Shown here piece after piece: positions 6,391 through 9,053 of a stretch of 9,053 nt of DNA. A model generated the notes under the pieces. The model ran no database searches, was not told the DNA's origin, and saw only the letters and a list, made by a program, of their open reading frames with translations. The DNA lies in NCBI GenBank assembly GCA_015232935.1, contig JADFYT010000082.1, positions 1-9,053 of the forward strand. Direction: 5' to 3'. The translations under genes and the position numbers were made by a program. How positions within the stretch are numbered: the first letter of the stretch is position 1; each line of letters opens with the position of its first letter. This DNA is from Desulfamplus sp. GTDB taxonomy: Bacteria; Desulfobacterota; Desulfobacteria; Desulfobacterales; Desulfobacteraceae.

Positions 6391-6422
6391 TGCTGATCAA
6401 TCAAGAGCCTTTCTGATCAGCA
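6391..6422. terminator. 9-bp inverted repeat over the convergent stops, possible weak terminator
   Basis: TGCTGATCA at 6391-6399 and TGATCAGCA at 6414-6422 are exact reverse complements with a 14-base loop, and they cover the stop of the minus-strand kinase gene. An alternative pairing, ATTGATC 6377-6383 with GATCAAT 6395-6401, places the T8 run at 6384-6391 in its loop. Neither arrangement puts a T run directly after a stem in either transcription direction, so this is not a canonical intrinsic terminator. Its position between convergent genes still makes a role in 3' end formation possible. Confidence 0.3.
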
Positions 6423-8106
6423 TGCAAAGAGCCTGTGGATTAAAAGGTTTATATAATAAATGGCTATATAAACCTTTTATGAGTTCGTTATGCTCTTGAA
6501 GTTGATAGCCAGGGCAGAAAATAACAGGTATTGAGGGGTTTATTTTACGAAGCTTCTGTGCGACTTCAATACCGTTAAGTCCCGGCATGTCAATATCCAT
6601 AACAACAATATCAACCTTGTTGCTGCTGAAAAGATCGACAACCTTATCGCTTCTTGTTGTAACTATGGTCTGGTATCCAGCTTCACTCAATGCCGTTGAG
6701 ATGGATTCGACTATATCCTCCTCATCATCAACAATCAAGACAGATTCAGTGCCTCTCCGCATTTTAATCTGGGGATATGCCGATTTATTCTGTCCATGAT
6801 CTGTGGATGGAAAAAAGAGATGGAATGCACTTCCTTTACCTGTTTGACTCTCCACAACTATTTTTCCCTGATGCTCTTCCATAATTGATTTTACCGTTGT
6901 AAGTCCAAGTCCTGTTCCCTCTCCGGTTTTTTTTGTAGTATAAAAAGGCTCGAATATTCTGGACAGCATCTGACTGTCCATTCCGCATCCGTCATCCTGA
7001 ACTGTCAGCTTCACATAAGTCTGTCCAACTAATTCGGCCTGATTCTGAGCGTTCACCTTTTTGCACTCATGGTTTATGTGAAAGTCTCCTGAGACAGTTG
7101 TAATTACAAGACTTTCATTTTTAGTTGCGCCCATCAAGGCATGGTCGTTATCAGCAGGCTGGATAGTTAAACTGCCTTCTGGAGTTTTGTCTTTATCAGG
7201 TATGTAAAGATCAGGATCAGGAGGCATGGATACCTTCATGTCTGAAGGCAGGCAGACTTCATCAAGGGCGATTTTTAACACACCTTTTCCATTCATGGCA
7301 TGAACGGCATTCACACACAGATTTATGACAACCTGATGAATTGCGGTAAGATCAGCTTGTATTTTCAATGGTTTGTCTGCGATGGAAAGAGAAAAAACAA
7401 TGGATTTCGGAAAAGCTATCTTTAAAAGCTTTACTATCTCCTTGATTTGAATTTTTAACCTTAGCACCTCTTTCCGGTTTTCATTTTTTCTGGAAAAATT
7501 GAGTATCTGCCTTGAAAGATCCGCAAGCCTCTGGGCACAAAGATAGATTTTGCCCAGCATGGCGTTATCTTTTCCGTCAATATTGTTCATCAGAATCTGA
7601 AGATATCCAAAAACAGGGGTTAGAGTATTGTTGATATCATGTAAAATCCCTCCTGCCAGAGTGCCAATTGCCTCCATTTTTCTTGCCTGTTCAAGCTGCT
7701 GTCTGAGGAAATTCTCCTCCTGCTTTTTTGCAAGATAACCTTTTATCCTGGCTTGAACCTCAAGTGCTAAAAGAGGCTTTGTAATATAATCCTGAGCACC
7801 CGCCTGAAAACTTTTTATTCTGTCCGCGGGATCTGTTTTTGCTGTTACAAAAAAGATTCCTGTTTTTGCGGTCTTTGGATTTGATCTTAATTTGCGGCAC
7901 ACTTCCCAGCCATCCATCTCCGGCATCATGATATCAAGAAGAACAAGATCAGGTTGAAATTTTTCAGCAAGCTCAATGGCTTTGAGAGGATTTTTGGTAG
8001 CTATTACTTCGTAATATTTTTCAACAATCTCTCTTAGCAGCTCAATGTTAACAGCTTCATCGTCAACAATCAGAATCAAAGGTTTTTTCTGGTTCAATGC
8101 ATTCAT
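6397..8106 (-). CDS. receiver - histidine kinase - receiver hybrid signalling protein
   Basis: This 569-residue protein has no membrane segment and is probably cytoplasmic. Receiver 1 (about 9-125) has D15/D16, phosphoacceptor D58 (LVLLDIMMPEMDGWEV), T88 and K110. A linker then leads to the HisKA domain, with H156 in GTLAGGILHDINN. The ATPase domain has the N-box INLCVNAVHAM (261-271, N266), G1 DDGCGM (371-376), the F-box FEPFYTTK (385-392) and G2 GTGLGL (397-402). About 100 residues separate N-box and G1, more than is usual, so an insertion lies at roughly 283-355. Receiver 2 (about 455-569) has D460/D461, D504 (VVMDIDMPGLNG) and K553, but P532 replaces the usual Thr/Ser (IFCPGY). It starts 27 bases after the Rec-HPt gene, so both are probably one operon. 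A phosphorelay with the HPt domain of that partner is likely; input signal and final target are unknown. Confidence 0.93.
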   Translation of the reverse strand: MNALNQKKPLILIVDDEAVNIELLREIVEKYYEVIATKNPLKAIELAEKFQPDLVLLDIMMPEMDGWEVCRKLRSNPKTAKTGIFFVTAKTDPADRIKSFQAGAQDYITKPLLALEVQARIKGYLAKKQEENFLRQQLEQARKMEAIGTLAGGILHDINNTLTPVFGYLQILMNNIDGKDNAMLGKIYLCAQRLADLSRQILNFSRKNENRKEVLRLKIQIKEIVKLLKIAFPKSIVFSLSIADKPLKIQADLTAIHQVVINLCVNAVHAMNGKGVLKIALDEVCLPSDMKVSMPPDPDLYIPDKDKTPEGSLTIQPADNDHALMGATKNESLVITTVSGDFHINHECKKVNAQNQAELVGQTYVKLTVQDDGCGMDSQMLSRIFEPFYTTKKTGEGTGLGLTTVKSIMEEHQGKIVVESQTGKGSAFHLFFPSTDHGQNKSAYPQIKMRRGTESVLIVDDEEDIVESISTALSEAGYQTIVTTRSDKVVDLFSSNKVDIVVMDIDMPGLNGIEVAQKLRKINPSIPVIFCPGYQLQEHNELIKGLYSHLLYKPFNPQALCMLIRKALD

Positions 8107-8133
8107 GTTTTTCCAGCCGTTTTCAAAACTATA

Positions 8134-9053
8134 TTAGAGCGTCAACCCCACTTTGTCCGCCAGATCATTAAGCAGTGTCCTTGCCTCGTCAAAATCATAA
8201 TTTCCAACCAGAACTATCATTTCATGAACAGTGGGGTCATTCAGACTCTCTGACAGAACATCCAGAATTTCCCGGGATTTTAGTGGATTGAAGGAGTCAA
8301 GCTCTTTTGCTAAATTTGCAAGAAGGCTCTTTATGGCATCCATGTCTTCAACACTTTCAATGTCGAGATCGTATGAACCTGTTGGAAGCAACTCTATCGT
8401 TTCAACAGACTCAACCAGTTCCCTGATTTTGTTGTCAAGCTCCATAACCAGGGGCTCTATTGATGACATGGCCTCTTTAAATAGCGATCTGACCGGTAAG
8501 GCTCTGCTCTCGCTGGAGACAGAATCCATAAGTTTACGGCAGGAATGATCAAGCTCTTCGCATGTCTGAAAGAGAGAGTCGGCACAAATGCTGCCGCTGC
8601 TTCCCTTTAATGAGTGGACAAGTCGCTGAAGCTCATCCAGATTTCCTCCGTCAAAAGCCTGTTTAACACCAATTGATTTTAAACCAAGTTCCTCTGCGAA
8701 TTCCTTTAGAATTTTAATATAAATCCCCCGAGAAATTCCAAGCCTCTCAATAGCAGAAGAGATATCAAACGTTGGGTGCCCGGCATCAGGCAATGAAAGT
8801 TTGTCGTTGTCCGCAATCTTTTCCAGGTTGTCTGTGATCCTTTCCGGGCTGCCTGTGATCTTGTTCAGATTGTCTGTGATCTTTTCCAAGTTGTCCGCAA
8901 TCCTTTCAGATCTGATTATATTCAGAAGTTTAGGAGTGTTAACAAAGAGATATTTTGATATGGTCTTTAAAAGATCTGCCGGGCGGATCGGTTTTGAGAC
9001 ATAATCATTCATTCCGGCAGCAAGGCATTTCTCCATGTCTCCCTTCATCGCGT
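8134..9053 (-). CDS. receiver-HPt protein, probably the end of a hybrid histidine kinase; 5' end outside the window
   Basis: The frame is open to the window edge. Its first visible residues (AMKGDMEKCLAAGMNDYVSKP) are the last part of a receiver domain with the conserved Lys in VSKP, so the ATG at 9046-9048 is internal. Numbering from that ATG, the receiver ends near 35. Residues 50-84 form five 7-residue repeats of the type I-T-D-N-L-E-K, a probable coiled-coil linker. An HPt domain covers about 94-205, with phosphorylatable H145 in LVHSLKGSSGSI. The C-terminal section (about 236-304) is helical-looking and resembles the tail often found after HPt domains in large hybrid kinases; it ends NDLADKVGLTL. 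It lies 27 bases upstream of the receiver-kinase-receiver gene on the same strand. It probably accepts phosphate from a receiver and relays it onward. A kinase core upstream of the receiver is likely but unseen. Confidence 0.9.
   Translation of the reverse strand, partial: AMKGDMEKCLAAGMNDYVSKPIRPADLLKTISKYLFVNTPKLLNIIRSERIADNLEKITDNLNKITGSPERITDNLEKIADNDKLSLPDAGHPTFDISSAIERLGISRGIYIKILKEFAEELGLKSIGVKQAFDGGNLDELQRLVHSLKGSSGSICADSLFQTCEELDHSCRKLMDSVSSESRALPVRSLFKEAMSSIEPLVMELDNKIRELVESVETIELLPTGSYDLDIESVEDMDAIKSLLANLAKELDSFNPLKSREILDVLSESLNDPTVHEMIVLVGNYDFDEARTLLNDLADKVGLTL
8797..8901 (-). repeat. five tandem 21-bp units encoding a heptad linker
   Basis: Five in-frame units of 21 bp encode IADNLEK, ITDNLNK, ITGSPER, ITDNLEK and IADNDKL, between the receiver and HPt domains. 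Units 2, 3 and 4 begin ATC ACA; units 1 and 5 begin ATT GCG. The spacing of I and L fits a coiled coil, with a Pro in the third unit breaking the pattern. The array looks like a coding minisatellite and may vary in copy number between strains. Confidence 0.85.

Noticed and set aside
8797..8901. CRISPR-like array
   Set aside because: The 21-bp units are directly adjacent with no spacers and stay in frame in a coding gene.
8801..9004. 67-codon plus-strand frame with repeated hydrophobic pattern
   Set aside because: The repetition is the antisense of the 21-bp heptad array, not a membrane protein.

Overview
The window looks like chromosomal DNA of a Gram-negative, probably anaerobic deltaproteobacterium, of the Desulfobacterales type. 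This is an inference from style, not a database match. The clues are modest GC, several multidomain two-component proteins (PAS-HisKA_3 kinase, Rec-HisKA-Rec protein, Rec-HPt protein), an AlkK-like fatty-acyl-CoA ligase, and a secreted beta-rich protein. I see no rRNA, tRNA, CRISPR array, transposase, integrase or phage gene.

Layout. (1) Positions 1-1676, plus strand: the 3' part of a PAS-containing NarX/DegS-type histidine kinase, then a complete NarL/FixJ-type response regulator, a likely cognate pair. (2) Positions 1699-2682, minus strand: a secreted protein of unknown function with a signal peptide and a C-terminal CBM9/DOMON-like beta domain. (3) Positions 2683-3219: a 537-base divergent intergenic region unusually rich in inverted repeats. 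It holds a 13-bp perfect palindrome arm pair, an imperfect 44-bp tandem duplication, repeated TTATCTC/GAGATAA palindromes, a 17-bp palindrome, a terminator-like hairpin followed by T7, and a GC-rich hairpin near the next gene. A 42-codon reading frame (2830-2958) precedes the terminator-like hairpin. (4) Positions 3220-6360, plus strand: a polytopic permease of NCS2/SLC23-like appearance, then an acyl-CoA ligase, probably one uptake-and-activation unit for a carboxylic acid. (5) Positions 6397-9053, minus strand: a phosphorelay operon. The upstream gene, cut by the window edge, encodes the end of a receiver domain, a 7-residue-repeat linker and an HPt domain. It is followed after 27 bases by a receiver-kinase-receiver protein.

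How the parts may work together. The first pair would switch genes through a LuxR-type DNA-binding output. The last pair has no DNA-binding domain in view and would pass phosphate between receivers, kinase and HPt. The permease and ligase sit between the two signalling blocks. Control of the transport operon by either block is possible but not shown.

No wholly new system is evident. The items most worth checking are the structured intergenic region, the tandem heptad linker, the insertion in the kinase ATPase domain together with a receiver that has lost its conserved Thr/Ser, and the permease-ligase pair.
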